A stretch of 64,000 nt of DNA from Paraniabella hibiscisoli (GTDB lineage Bacteria > Bacteroidota > Bacteroidia > Chitinophagales > Chitinophagaceae), in contig NZ_JAKWBK010000001.1 in assembly GCF_022512515.1 (NCBI RefSeq), forward strand, positions 558,001-622,000, given 5' to 3'. Below the pieces are notes generated by a model. That model searched no databases. It was given only the letters and a program-made list of their open reading frames with translations, and was not told the origin of the DNA. Made by a program: the position numbers and the translations under genes. Below are positions 10,106-19,697 of this stretch, piece after piece (position 1 is the stretch's first letter; every line of letters starts with the position of its first letter).

Positions 10106-10145
10106 AGTAATATTGCATTAACAGGCTCATGAATCCTGGCTCACC

Positions 10146-10633
10146 TTACTCAATTTTCTTCCGCTGCTCATCATACAAGCCTACCAGCAGGCTATTGCCA
10201 TTCCTGTCTACCCTTATCCCCCATATCGGGCGCTATCATATTTTTCGGCCTGCCCTTCTTCAAAAAAGAAAGATTCAGCTCCAATATTTACATTCCAGTA
10301 ATCCGGCGCCGTATAACCGATAAGATACTCCCCTTTATGTAATGGAATTACATTTTTCTGAAACCGCACCCGGTTGGCAACACCATCAGCATCCAACCGC
10401 ACTACACAATAACCACGCTTCGGCATGCTGTCGGCATTGAGGTTTTCAGAAATAGCATATCGTAATGTCATGTAATCGCCCTGCATTAAAGAGCGCGGAT
10501 CAACGGGCGCCAATGCTAACAAAACCAGTTGTCCATCTTTTAATAACTTTTCCTTCTTTACAACTGAATAATTAATATATACCAGCAGCAAAGCGAGGTT
10601 TACCAATATAATGATCCATTTAAATTTTTTCAT
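10146..10633 (-). CDS. GDYXXLXY-motif membrane-anchored protein, frameshifted at the C-terminus
   Basis: About 162 residues with one N-terminal membrane segment and the family motif GDYMTLRY near residue 52. The frame as read stops at 10214. A one-base shift in a G5 run near 10215-10220 continues as IRVDRNGNSLLVGLYDEQRK to TAA 10146-10148. The gene overlaps the end of the DUF4401 gene by 14 bases. DUF2157, DUF4401 and GDYXXLXY proteins usually occur together in this order; the function of the set is unknown. Confidence 0.85.
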
Positions 10634-11707
10634 TCGTTATCCATTTCTTATGGGTGAACAGGTAGATGATAATAAAAAGAATACCCGACGAAAACAACAG
10701 TATCGACTTGGTGAGCAGCGTAATATTAAGGTCGTAATAAAACCGCGAAATAAAATAGATAAATGCCATAATGCCCAGCACCAACCCTGTTTTATCGTTT
10801 ATAAAAAAGCTTAATAAAATGATCAGAATAGCACCGGAGATAGCGGGTGAAGAAACCGTAGGCAACAAAACCAAAACCGTAAAAACCCCAATTAAAATTT
10901 TATGCTGCAGGTTAAAGATATTGAGCACTTTGAATAGAGTAGTGACCACATATACAACCGCTGCTATAATTATGATAGCAGACAGCCAACTGTAATAGAA
11001 GTAAACGGGAACGAAACCGCCTTCACCCGCCAACACCAACCCCGCAAGAAAAGAGAAAACAAGCCCCGTTCTTATTGGATTATAGAGTTTGGGCAATATT
11101 TTACCACTGGTAATAATGGTGGCTTCATTCAAAAAGAAATAAGTCATTGCCAATGCCATTATCGCTACATATACATTAAGCAGATAATGCTGATGATTGG
11201 TCAGGATAAGGGTTAAGATACTTCCACTGATGATCAATACACATACAAAAGACGGTATATGGGTTTGAACAAAAACCAGTGCACAAAATGCGATAATGAT
11301 GAAAAGCGTGAAAATGATATTCGCATCTACATGCATTCTATCCAACCCCAGCCCCATTAAGGTAAATCCAATAATAAAGAACGACACACTGATGGTATCC
11401 ACTATTATGGTGTCCGCCTTTTTACTCAACAAAGCAGATCCGGCGGTAGCAGCTATCCCTAAAAGCAATAAGCCCATTTCAGAGTCGTACAGGCCTACCA
11501 AAAAAGAAACCCGATAAATGCCAGGCTTGCCAGTATACCACCTACCACAGACAATATTTTTACAGCAATGGACTGATGGCCGTGATCATTCTTTTGATAG
11601 GTAGCGGCAATAGCGTCCACATCATATTGAACGTTGTCATCTCCGTTAGCCATCTGTGTTAATAATGCTTCTATATGCTCCTTAGTTTTCATTTTCATTT
11701 TTTTCAT
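10620..11707 (-). CDS. DUF4401 polytopic membrane protein, frameshifted
   Basis: An integral membrane protein of about 360 residues with roughly 10 hydrophobic segments. A hydrophilic N-terminus of about 45 residues (MKTKEHIEALLTQMANGDD) precedes the first membrane segment. The frame changes at an A6 run near 11500-11505, joining ASLAFIGFLF to LVGLYDSEMGLLLLG. Alternative ATG starts occur at 11707, 11698 and 11692. The gene overlaps the end of the DUF2157 gene and is followed by the overlapping GDYXXLXY gene, so the three form one operon. Confidence 0.85.
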
Positions 11708-12686
11708 GTTGATCTGCTAAAACTTTGTGAGATGTTTCAATAGCCCATTGCCGCTGCAGAGAAAGGAGCCCCCTTATTACCAGTGTTACACTGCCAATAA
11801 TAAACATACAGACAAACAGGAGCATGGAACCATCGTCTGAGGTTTTGAGTAGTAAAGCAGATAATATGATGATGCTACTGAGAGGAATGATGGAGAGATA
11901 AACCAGTTTCCTGGCTTTTAATCCATACAGTATACCGGCCGCAAAAGCTATTATGGTGAATAAAACCAGGAAAGGAAAAGAACCAGCGTTTCCTTCAAAA
12001 ACGCCTATTACCATGCCGATGGTGGCATAGGTTAACGAAGCCAATGCTATGGTGTTTAAAAACCAGCCAGGTGTATGCAAATCTTTTTTATACTTATACA
12101 GTAGGATGAAACCCAATAGCACCAGGGTATTCACAACAAAGAGCAGGGTGAAAATAAAAATCTCGTCCCAGTCTTTCGCCACTTGCTGGGTATATAATAT
12201 GATGGTGGTGTTAACCAACAAAAGGTACAGCAGCCACAGCGGCGCAAAGTTCGACACTACCGTCCACAGGGTTATAAACACTACCCAGGCTAAAAAGAAA
12301 TCATAGGCATTGGCTCCTGTTTGGTACACCTGTCCGAATACCGCAAACAATACACCTACCAAAGCGGCTGCACCGGTCAGTATAATATTCCTGGTATTCG
12401 TGTTGAGTTTAGGCAGAAATATTAAACCAGTCGTTACCAGGATCAGGGCCTCCACTAATCCTATTTTGGCAAACTTGTGCAGGCTGGCCCAATTATACGC
12501 AAAAAAGAAAATCACCCCGGCTACTGTAAACCCAACGCCCAGTGTTATAAAAAACAACTGCAAAAACTTTTGCCATGCTTCTTTATTATTATAAATATTA
12601 GCTTCTAATATACCCGCGACTCTCTTTTTGCCCAGGTTACTATGCCGGCTAACAATATGTACATCTTCCCGTTCTATATGGTTCAT
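11682..12686 (-). CDS. DUF2157 polytopic membrane protein
   Basis: A membrane protein of 334 residues with about 10 hydrophobic segments after a soluble N-terminus (MNHIEREDVHIVSRHSNLGK). Its sequence FAYNWASLHKFAKIGLVEAL is the hallmark start of the DUF2157 domain. The ATG at 12684-12686 is preferred over a TTG two codons upstream. It is the first gene of the DUF2157-DUF4401-GDYXXLXY operon, with a 26-base overlap into the next gene. The role is unknown; an envelope function is likely from topology alone. Confidence 0.88.
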   Translation of the reverse strand: MNHIEREDVHIVSRHSNLGKKRVAGILEANIYNNKEAWQKFLQLFFITLGVGFTVAGVIFFFAYNWASLHKFAKIGLVEALILVTTGLIFLPKLNTNTRNIILTGAAALVGVLFAVFGQVYQTGANAYDFFLAWVVFITLWTVVSNFAPLWLLYLLLVNTTIILYTQQVAKDWDEIFIFTLLFVVNTLVLLGFILLYKYKKDLHTPGWFLNTIALASLTYATIGMVIGVFEGNAGSFPFLVLFTIIAFAAGILYGLKARKLVYLSIIPLSSIIILSALLLKTSDDGSMLLFVCMFIIGSVTLVIRGLLSLQRQWAIETSHKVLADQHEKNENEN

Positions 12687-12889
12687 ATACAAATATGTTT
12701 AAAATTCAGGACAACGCTTGTCTTAATGCCATGAATGCCCGCCTGAACGGAGGGGCAGGCACAAATGATTAACAATATCCCTGATTAGCTGTCTAAATTA
12801 TAGGGATCGCAGGTATGATAGTTTTGATATTTGTCAAAAAATGCCAGAGAGACATTCGGATAAATTTGAATTGACTGCTAAAATCTCTT

Positions 12890-13735
12890 TCAACCACCTT
12901 TTTGAGCATACTGTCTGAGTTTTTCCTTCTCTCTGGCGCTCAAACTATTCATCCCTTTCTTATTTATCTTGTCCAAAATGGCATCGATCTCCTTTTGTGC
13001 ATTATTCCTTTCCTCATTATACCGGTGATCGATCGAATAATAATTTTTATGACTTCTGAAATAAAAGTTGTCGACCCATAAAATATGTGGCCTTGTAACG
13101 ATCAGGTAAATAAACGCAATTGTTGGAACCGCAATAATTAAAATAGTCGTATAATTTTCCAACAAAGCAGAAGGTACCATTATCAAAGCTACCAGCATTC
13201 CTATTAGGGCTCCTCCCAAATGCGCTTCATGCCCGATATTACCCTTGCTGGATTTAACTCCATAAATAGAGAATAATACATATACAATCCCATACAACCA
13301 GGCCGGAATTGAAACCGGAATGCCCCAGAAACCGATACTCATTCCAGGAAATAAAGCAATAGACGCGAAGATGATACCGCAGATAGCGCCCGATGCGCCT
13401 ACAGCGCTATAGTCTCCATGATTTTTATGCACCAACAGGGAGAACAGCCCGCCGCCGATCAGGCTCGCAAAATAAACAATCAAAAAATTTACCCCTCCAA
13501 GGCTGCCTTCAATAAGCCCGCTAAAAGCATAAAGACTTAGCATATTAAATATAAGATGCGTCCAGCCCAGATGCAGGAAGCCCGAAGTAATAAAGCGTTT
13601 ATAATCTTTATTAATAAGGATCTTATCGACTTCAAATTTATAGCCGTTAAAAAATAGCTCGTTATTAAACCCTTTGTAGGAGAAGGCGATGTTTACAATA
13701 ATGAGTATTAGTCCTATAATTCCTGTGTCCGTCAT
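12890..13735 (-). CDS. Rhomboid-family intramembrane serine protease
   Basis: A polytopic membrane protease of 281 residues that would cleave transmembrane substrates within the bilayer. The catalytic Ser is in GASGAICG and the His in GHEAHLGG, with HLGWTHLIFNM in the first loop, all standard rhomboid motifs. About seven membrane segments are followed by a hydrophilic C-terminal tail of 60 residues (SIDHRYNEERNNAQKEIDAIL). The frame is intact. The RDD protein gene lies 55 bases upstream on the same strand. Confidence 0.92.
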   Translation of the reverse strand: MTDTGIIGLILIIVNIAFSYKGFNNELFFNGYKFEVDKILINKDYKRFITSGFLHLGWTHLIFNMLSLYAFSGLIEGSLGGVNFLIVYFASLIGGGLFSLLVHKNHGDYSAVGASGAICGIIFASIALFPGMSIGFWGIPVSIPAWLYGIVYVLFSIYGVKSSKGNIGHEAHLGGALIGMLVALIMVPSALLENYTTILIIAVPTIAFIYLIVTRPHILWVDNFYFRSHKNYYSIDHRYNEERNNAQKEIDAILDKINKKGMNSLSAREKEKLRQYAQKGG

Positions 13736-13790
13736 TTGTAGGGTTGTTTAACTTCCATTAGTTGGGAATGATAATAACCTGGTACCATTA

Positions 13791-14213
13791 TTACAATTTA
13801 ATCATCACACTCCCTGCTACCATATCGTGTATCGCTCTTCGTTTTTTCGTAAAAAATATAGCGAGAAAAGAAATACCACCCAGGGCCAGCTTAAACACGT
13901 AGCGCAAAAGTGCCTGTAAAAAGTTGATCTTTTTATCACTATTATCAAATTGCCGCACCCTGATGCCTTTTATATAATTACCTACAGTAAAACCCAGGGT
14001 GGTGCATAGTGGTTCATACACCACCACTAAACCTACAAATAATCCAATTCTTACCCAATCAGGCACACGTTCGTACCTGTCTAATACCATAGCGATAACA
14101 AACATGGAAATAACAATAAGAGCAGCGTCAATAGCGGTTGATTGGATACGTTCTGTTAATAAGGGGTAATTTTCAGGTGATTCGTTACTTATAGGTTCTT
14201 TTACTTCTTCCAT
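13791..14213 (-). CDS. RDD family membrane protein
   Basis: A small integral membrane protein of 140 residues with an RDD domain. The family residues are visible as RIQSTAIDAALI in the first membrane segment, GFTVGNYIKGIRV in the middle and RRAIHDMVAGSVMI at the C-terminus. Members are thought to take part in transport, but the substrate is unknown. It probably sits in one transcription unit with the rhomboid gene. Confidence 0.88.
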   Translation of the reverse strand: MEEVKEPISNESPENYPLLTERIQSTAIDAALIVISMFVIAMVLDRYERVPDWVRIGLFVGLVVVYEPLCTTLGFTVGNYIKGIRVRQFDNSDKKINFLQALLRYVFKLALGGISFLAIFFTKKRRAIHDMVAGSVMIKL

Positions 14214-14441
14214 AGCAGTTTTTTGATTTTTCGGTTAACAGAATTGATTGTTTGCAAAAATAGGAAAGAGCATACAAAAATGAATAAGCCGTTCATTCTG
14301 GTGATAACTGTTACTATTATTCGTCATTTCGATGAGGTTTTCCTTAAAACCGAAGAGAAATTTGCCCAAAAAGCGAAGACCTCTCACTCCACTTTGCTTC
14401 GTTCGACGTGACGATTCTATTTCATCATTATCTTAATAACG

Positions 14442-15455
14442 TTAATACACATTATCCAACTTCACCTTTGTCAGTTTTTTCAAACTGCCTTTTTGTGTTT
14501 TAGTATCACCCTGCCAATGATAGGTTTTACTATTTATTTTGGTAATGATGCCAACTTTCCCCGCCTCCTCATATACCCGGTATACGGCACTCTCGTTTGT
14601 AAAATTAACCGCAAGATGCCCGGCACCATTTTCAAAAGTAAAATCATGGCTTTGATAAACTGCATCCAGCGGGTAAGAAAACTCTACCTCTTCATTCTTT
14701 TTTAAAACAGCATAATACAACATACGATCATTGAGATTGAAAAGCACTACCTGTTTTCCATTTTGAGGCACTTTAAAAGAGAGTATCACATCAACGCCCT
14801 CCTCACCCAGATCAATGCTCTTAGAAGTCGATGCTACCATTCTTTTGCCATTCCATTTTTCGATGGTGCTGATGTAAAAAGGTGTATGATATTCTTCTGT
14901 AACAATACTGATCTCTTTAGGTGTGTTATTTACTACGCTATATTCCGAAGACTGGTGCCAGCAGCAGCCATCCTTAGTCATGGTGTAGATCTTCTTTTCT
15001 TTTGCATCCACGCTAAACATGCCGCAGTTTTCCTGTGCCAGTTTGGTAAAAGCCTCATTGAAACGAAAACCCTCACCAACAGCCAGGTAAATACGAAACG
15101 ATGGACCATGATAGCAACTGTTCTGTCCATCGCAAATAGCAAAGTCCTTTTTACCATCAAAATTATAATCTTCGTACATTATAAGGCTTTGCTCACCATA
15201 GGGCAGCGATTTTATATTAGCTTTTGCCTTGCCATCATGTAAGGAAAGCGCCAGCTCTTCTGCTGCTACTTTTATAAGCTGCTTATTAGTTTTAGTATTA
15301 TAGATTGCTACCCAACCTTTACTAAACACTTCAGAAGTATCGCTGATAAAAATCTTGCCATAATAGTCTTTTGAGAAATGATCCACTTTAAAAACCGTTT
15401 GGCTCCAACAAAACGTGGAGATCAATAAAGCAGCCAGGGTAGCAATTATTTTCAT
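14442..15455 (-). CDS. Secreted XAC2610-related protein
   Basis: A secreted protein of 337 residues with a signal peptide (MKIIATLAALLISTFCWSQ). The segment MYEDYNFDGKKDFAI followed by SFRIYL matches the calcium-loop-like D-x-N-x-D-G motif of XAC2610-related proteins. A conserved Cys pair (KDGCCWHQSSEY) follows. The function is unknown. It stands alone: the next genes on either side lie 228 and about 340 bases away. Confidence 0.7.
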   Translation of the reverse strand: MKIIATLAALLISTFCWSQTVFKVDHFSKDYYGKIFISDTSEVFSKGWVAIYNTKTNKQLIKVAAEELALSLHDGKAKANIKSLPYGEQSLIMYEDYNFDGKKDFAICDGQNSCYHGPSFRIYLAVGEGFRFNEAFTKLAQENCGMFSVDAKEKKIYTMTKDGCCWHQSSEYSVVNNTPKEISIVTEEYHTPFYISTIEKWNGKRMVASTSKSIDLGEEGVDVILSFKVPQNGKQVVLFNLNDRMLYYAVLKKNEEVEFSYPLDAVYQSHDFTFENGAGHLAVNFTNESAVYRVYEEAGKVGIITKINSKTYHWQGDTKTQKGSLKKLTKVKLDNVY

Positions 15456-15794
15456 ATAAAATAGTTCTGTTGCAAATTTAAAGAGCCGTATCGAATTTAA
15501 GTATAGTTGTACACGACAACGCCCCTCGAAGTGAGCTTAACAATCAGAGAGCGCAGCAAATGCCACGAATACACGAATTTAAAAATCAGTGTAGTAACCG
15601 TACAATCAAGAAAAGAATATAAAATACTGGTACCCTTTGTCTTTTCTTTTTAACCCGCTCTGATTCTGATGCGATATAAAGTTGATAGGTTAAAAAATCA
15701 TTTTCACCAAGTTTACAGCTTACGATCATATATTATTAAAATTCCTGTAGCTCATTATAGTTGTTGTAATGAACAATGCAGCACCGGCTTCTTT
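15456..15794. other. Gene-free interval
   Basis: About 340 bases between two minus-strand genes. I see no plausible coding region or terminator. A dispersed fragment reading GCCACGAATACACGAAT at about 15560-15576 recurs as GCCACGAATACACTAAT at about 20941-20957, so it is a short interspersed repeat of this genome. Confidence 0.5.
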
Positions 15795-16397
15795 TTATTT
15801 CATCAAAATCATTTCTGCAAAATTCCTGTATTTCGAGTTAGGCTCCAGTGCGAGAAACTGTTTTACATTGGCCTTGGCGCTGTCGATATTATTTTGCTTA
15901 TCATATGCTAAAGCAAGCCCCCAATAGCAGTCGGGAGATTTGGGATTCATCTTCCTGGCATAGTCGTAATGCTCTATTGCTTTTTTATAATCTTTAATGC
16001 TAAAATAGGTTGAACCTAAACCGATATAGCTGTTAAAATTTTTCCCGTTCAACTTAAGCGATTTATTGTAATTCTTAATAGCCTCTGAATAATTAGCCAG
16101 CACTAAATAAGCAGATGCCAAACCCATATAGCAATATGTCTTTAAACGCTCATCTTCTATTTTACATAAATGCTTATACACCCGGATCGCTTCTAAAGCT
16201 TTTCCTTCCTGAAGCAACTTCGACGCTTCCTGGTATTCAGCGTAGTGGGTAGAGGATTCCACTGTAACTGCTACAAGCCCGCTTTGGCCCATCTCTGTTC
16301 TTTCCCCATCTTTTTGCTTCTCTTTAGGAGCGCATGAAAAAATTGCAGTCAGAAATACGAAGGCAATTAAAGTGATAAAATTCAGCTTTGGAGTCAT
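15795..16397 (-). CDS. TPR-repeat lipoprotein
   Basis: A predicted lipoprotein of 200 residues. The signal peptide ends at the lipobox IFSCAP. Residues 55-190 form four tetratricopeptide repeats, with typical motifs such as EAIKNYNKSLKLNGKNF, KAIEHYDYARKMNPKSP and AKANVKQFLALEPNS. TPR lipoproteins act as protein-interaction scaffolds in the periplasm or at the cell surface; the partner is unknown. Its start lies 29 bases beyond the corrected end of the next gene upstream. Confidence 0.85.
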   Translation of the reverse strand: MTPKLNFITLIAFVFLTAIFSCAPKEKQKDGERTEMGQSGLVAVTVESSTHYAEYQEASKLLQEGKALEAIRVYKHLCKIEDERLKTYCYMGLASAYLVLANYSEAIKNYNKSLKLNGKNFNSYIGLGSTYFSIKDYKKAIEHYDYARKMNPKSPDCYWGLALAYDKQNNIDSAKANVKQFLALEPNSKYRNFAEMILMK

Positions 16398-16425
16398 TAC
16401 AAGTAAGTATTATTAACAGGCATTA

Positions 16426-17561
16426 TTATTTAGCAAAATCTACTTTATACAGTTGAAGGTACTGCGCAGGCAAATGCAATGCCTGAGCTGATCTTGAAAT
16501 AACACAGCTCGAACTATCTCCCCGCTTTTAATGGTAACTTTATCGCCTGACACTTTCACTTCGGAAGGTGTTTTAAATAAGAAAACATATTGCTTATCTT
16601 GATAAACACTTACGATATTTAAATCGTTTTGCTTTTCCACTTTTAAAAAATCCGGTGCGCGGCCTCCCATGGATGGAGGTATGGCATAATTGGCTGTGTT
16701 TATAACGAAACGCTTATCCTTGTTCAATGCAGTTAATGCCTTCGCTATTGGCTCATCATAATCGTACGAGCTCCCGGTTGATTTAATATTGGTGATCAGC
16801 TTCCAGTTCTTGTCATACAGGTTAAAAGCATCGCCATCTTTCACTGCTATATAATCAAAGCTCTCTTTGTAAAAATGATCCCAGGGCTTTACATCCTCCT
16901 TATATTGATATTGTTTCTCTGAAGAGTAATTAGTTGCGGCAGTATTATTATAAATACTAAACGGGAAGTCGTATTCGTTTGAACTAATCTCTTTCACCTT
17001 CACCAATTTTTTATCATTTTTAAAAACATAATAATTAGCATACTTTAAAGATTCCATCTGCGGTGCTCTGACTATTTGCGGAGGCGTCAATCCGTTTTTG
17101 TCTTTTTTAGGAGCAGGTGCAGGAGCCTGTTTTACAGGTTTGGGTACTTTTTGAAACTTTGCAACAATATAATCAGGACCCAGATTCTTAAACTCATAAA
17201 ATTTTTCTTTCAGCGGAATTTGCAGCCCGGATACTTGTCCTCGCAAATACTCTTTCTTATTGTTGTTGATGAATACAAAATATTCATCCTGTATGTAAAC
17301 ATGATTGGGTTGAAATTCATCATATTCATTTTTACTGCCATTATATAAATGAAATACCAGGGTTTTACCCTTCTTATTTTCAAGTATGGCAAGACTATCA
17401 ATAGTATTATAATCCTCCCAATCGGTGTAAATAGCATTAACTACATTATTACCTTTTAAGTCGGTAATGCCATACAAGCCGTTGTGCTGATACGTAAAAT
17501 ACTGTTGCTGGGCCCAACTAAATAGCGGTGCAATAAGAAGCAGGAATAATAACTTTTTCAT
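16426..17561 (-). CDS. Secreted hypothetical protein with WG-like repeats, frameshifted at the C-terminus
   Basis: About 378 residues with a signal peptide (MKKLLFLLLIAPLFSWAQ). The opening YQHNGLYGITDLKGNNVV resembles a WG/beta-repeat protein, but I do not recognise the family. A proline- and lysine-rich linker (KVPKPVKQAPAPAPKKD) lies near residue 140. The frame as read ends at 16440 in an implausible Cys-rich tail. A one-base shift near 16500 gives SRSAQALHLPAQYLQLYK and a stop at 16426-16428, which I prefer. It is followed closely by the TPR lipoprotein. Confidence 0.6.
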
Positions 17562-17702
17562 AAGGGGTTTTGAATATTGAAATTTATTTTTTACACAGGT
17601 TATAATGTAGCTCTGGTCATAACTACCGGCAACACCAATGTCATTTAAGTAACTTGAGTACTCCTGCGCCGGTTTGCTTTTTACTTGTATATATAGGTTA
17701 TT

Positions 17703-17761
17703 TTACTCCTTCCGCAGTACCAGCAGTTTGCATACTTCACTTCAAATACTTCAGCAATTTT
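17703..17761 (-). pseudogene. Remnant of an XRE-type HTH gene, 3' end only
   Basis: These 59 bases match the last 60 bases of the HTH gene at 19291-19506 with one base missing and about ten mismatches. Both run from AAAATTGCTGAAGT (17761 leftward) through CTGCTGGTA to GTAA at the stop. The rest of the gene is not recognisable, so this is a decayed paralogue fragment. It sits downstream of the zeta-toxin-like gene. Confidence 0.6.
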
Positions 17762-17779
17762 ACTGTGGCTGTTCAGATG

Positions 17780-17932
17780 TTACTGAGGTTTAATTCTTAC
17801 AATTTTTTCATCCTTTATGATTACCAGTTCGCTGTTCTTTTGTTTTTTAAATTCTATAAGCTTCTGATAAGCCATTTCAAGGCCTTTTAAAATCTTTAGT
17901 TTCTCCTGCTGTTGAACTTCAATTGCCGTCAT
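17780..17932 (-). CDS. Small 50-residue protein overlapping the zeta-toxin-like gene
   Basis: An ORF running from ATG 17930-17932 to TAA 17780-17782 encodes a charged helical protein, MTAIEVQQQEKLKILKGLEM and onward, ending ELVIIKDEKIVRIKPQ. I do not recognise a family. In the repaired reading of the upstream toxin-like gene, the toxin ends at TGA 17919-17921, so the two genes overlap by 14 bases and are probably translationally coupled. A small charged partner next to a zeta-like kinase suggests an antitoxin, although antitoxins more often precede the toxin (inference). Confidence 0.55.
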   Translation of the reverse strand: MTAIEVQQQEKLKILKGLEMAYQKLIEFKKQKNSELVIIKDEKIVRIKPQ

Positions 17933-18502
17933 GGTAATTTTTTAAAAGATTATACTGATTCCCATTTATGATACTCAAAAGGCCATCGGTTTTTTTTCAG
18001 CAATCAAACGATGCACACCCTCTGAGTTATCAAAAATATATGCACCATCTACAATTGGCAAATATAATTCAAAAAGATTTGAGATACCTTTTAGATACCG
18101 TCGCCTGATAACATCATGGTCAATATTATGCCCTCCTTCTAAAACTCTGGTTCTTACCCGTTCTATTGCCAATTCAATAGATTGAAGCCAAAAGAACAAT
18201 AATGTAACCCTATACCCTTGCTTCTTCGCCTTCATTACTGTATGTGTATAGCTCCGGGTAGAAAGCGTTGTTTCAAAAGCAAAGTTTTCATTGTTCGCTA
18301 ACAGCTCTTCAATACGCTTTAACATTAACCTACCCGACTCAAACGAAACTTTTTCTGGCTGAAAAGGAGAAAGCCCCTTAGCAATTTCGTCCGCATTTAC
18401 AAATTCCTTACAATCTAATATTTCAGGTAGAATAGTAAATGATGCCGTAGTTTTACCTGCACCATTACAACCTGCAATTATGTAAAGATTTTTACTCGCC
18501 AT
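17919..18502 (-). CDS. Zeta-toxin-like P-loop kinase, frameshifted at the C-terminus
   Basis: A P-loop NTPase of about 194 residues related to zeta toxins, which phosphorylate UDP-N-acetylglucosamine or other small substrates. Walker A is AGCNGAGKTTAS (residues 9-20), followed by EFVNADEIAKGLSP, the zeta NADE-type motif, and NFAFETTLSTRSY. The frame as read stops at 17975 right after an A8 run. Adding one A gives GLLSIINGNQYNLLKNYHD and a stop at 17919. The alternative shift gives a less family-like end. It is flanked by HTH sequences and an unknown gene. Confidence 0.8.
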
Positions 18503-18614
18503 AATACAAACTTAATATCTTTTAAAATGCCTAGCGCTCATATACCCACCTCTGATATCTCTGGCAAATAGTTTTGAACCATTTAGGTATTAAGGTAGTT
18601 AAGAACCGGCAACT

Positions 18615-19192
18615 TTACTCAAATAACCTAATCATCTGCTCATCATTTGCATCTTTTGCTATTCTCTTACCCATTGCCCATATTTCAGCCTCCCACTTTT
18701 TCCACTTTTCAGTATTGGGGTTACTAACATGTACATAGGCATCAATATTAGTAGCTATAATTCTTATATTATATTCCACTCCATCTAAAGCAATGCCACT
18801 GTTAGCTTCAAAGAGATCAATATCAAATAAATGTTCCAAACCATCGAGCCCGTCAAGAGGTAATTTATCTATATAAACCTCATCAACGCCGTCTGGTCCC
18901 AAACTAAAAAGACCGCATATTTGTTCGTTTGGATTGGAATGTTCACGAAACTTATTTTCTTCAAACTGAATAGCGAAAAGACCGCCCCAGCCAACAAAAG
19001 AACGGGAGATGGTAACTATCCAGATGTATTTAACTAACTTTTCATTTTGCCTCCCCCATTCTCATCTCTGATCAACTGAATGCCGCTATCTAAGTCAGTG
19101 AGGCTTAATTTTGTGGCAAGCGATTTTTCAATCCTCTCAAAATATTCGAGGCTGTCTTTACGCACATTCGTTTTGTCATGTCTTCGGCTCAT
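18615..19192 (-). CDS. Hypothetical protein, frameshifted
   Basis: About 192 residues, function unknown. The frame as read begins at an arbitrary internal codon near 18902. Following the frame upstream gives VKYIWIVTISRSFVGWGGLF with no stop. It joins a separate N-terminal frame (ATG 19190-19192, MSRRHDKTNVRKDSLEYFER) when one G is added to a G5 run near 19056-19060. The protein is soluble, acidic in the middle (EHLFDIDLFEANSG) and has no signal peptide. It lies between the HTH gene and the zeta-toxin-like gene on the same strand. Confidence 0.6.
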
Positions 19193-19290
19193 CTTAGTTG
19201 ATATTTAAATTGCGCGCTCCCCGTTACCCTTAACTCTTTGAACCATTAAGGGATTAAGAGAACTCTTAATAATCCTTAACTCCTTAATGT

Positions 19291-19506
19291 TTACTTCTTC
19301 CCCGTTACCAGCAGCTCGCACACTTCTACTTCCAACACTTCAGCAATTTTAAATAAGCTCTCAACGGTAGGTTGATTATCATTGGTGCACCATTTGGAAA
19401 CAGCAGCTTTACTAACACCCATTGTTTCAGCCAACCAAATATTGGTTTTCTCCTTTTCGATAAGGACAATTTTTATTCGATTGAAACGCCGTCTTTGTTT
19501 TGCCAT
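19291..19506 (-). CDS. XRE-family helix-turn-helix regulator
   Basis: A 71-residue Cro/C1-type DNA-binding protein consisting of one HTH domain (KTNIWLAETMGVSKAAVSKW, recognition helix VSKAAVSKW). I take ATG 19504-19506 (MAKQRRRFNRIK); the frame is open 13 codons further upstream but that part does not look coding. It is transcribed away from the structured element and toxin-like pair at 19.7-20.9 kb and could control them (inference). A decayed paralogue of its 3' end lies at 17703-17761. Confidence 0.85.
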   Translation of the reverse strand: MAKQRRRFNRIKIVLIEKEKTNIWLAETMGVSKAAVSKWCTNDNQPTVESLFKIAEVLEVEVCELLVTGKK

Positions 19507-19629
19507 TGGCTTGATTTGATTAAGCAAATAAGTAATAGAAAGCAACTAACGGAAAAAAGGCGAATAAGAGCTAAAAACAAAAAATAAATATAACTATAAT
19601 TAATTAGTTAACTTTAAGTAAACTTTTCG

Positions 19630-19637
19630 TAATTTTG
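19630..19637 (+). promoter_or_regulatory. Promoter -7-like box (TAATTTTG)
   Basis: The box fits the Bacteroidota consensus TAnnTTTG. It lies about 60 bases before the structured element at 19698-19878 and 268 bases before the ORF at 19905. No clear TTTG is seen at the usual -33 spacing, so the call is tentative. Confidence 0.4.
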
Positions 19638-19697
19638 TTAGACTTAAATAAAGATAAAATGATTCATGTAGATACTTCTTAATGATCATCTAAATTT

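Noticed and set aside
14763-15242. Plus-strand frame of 159 codons inside the XAC2610-like gene
   Set aside because: Shadow frame; the minus-strand protein has a signal peptide and recognised motif.
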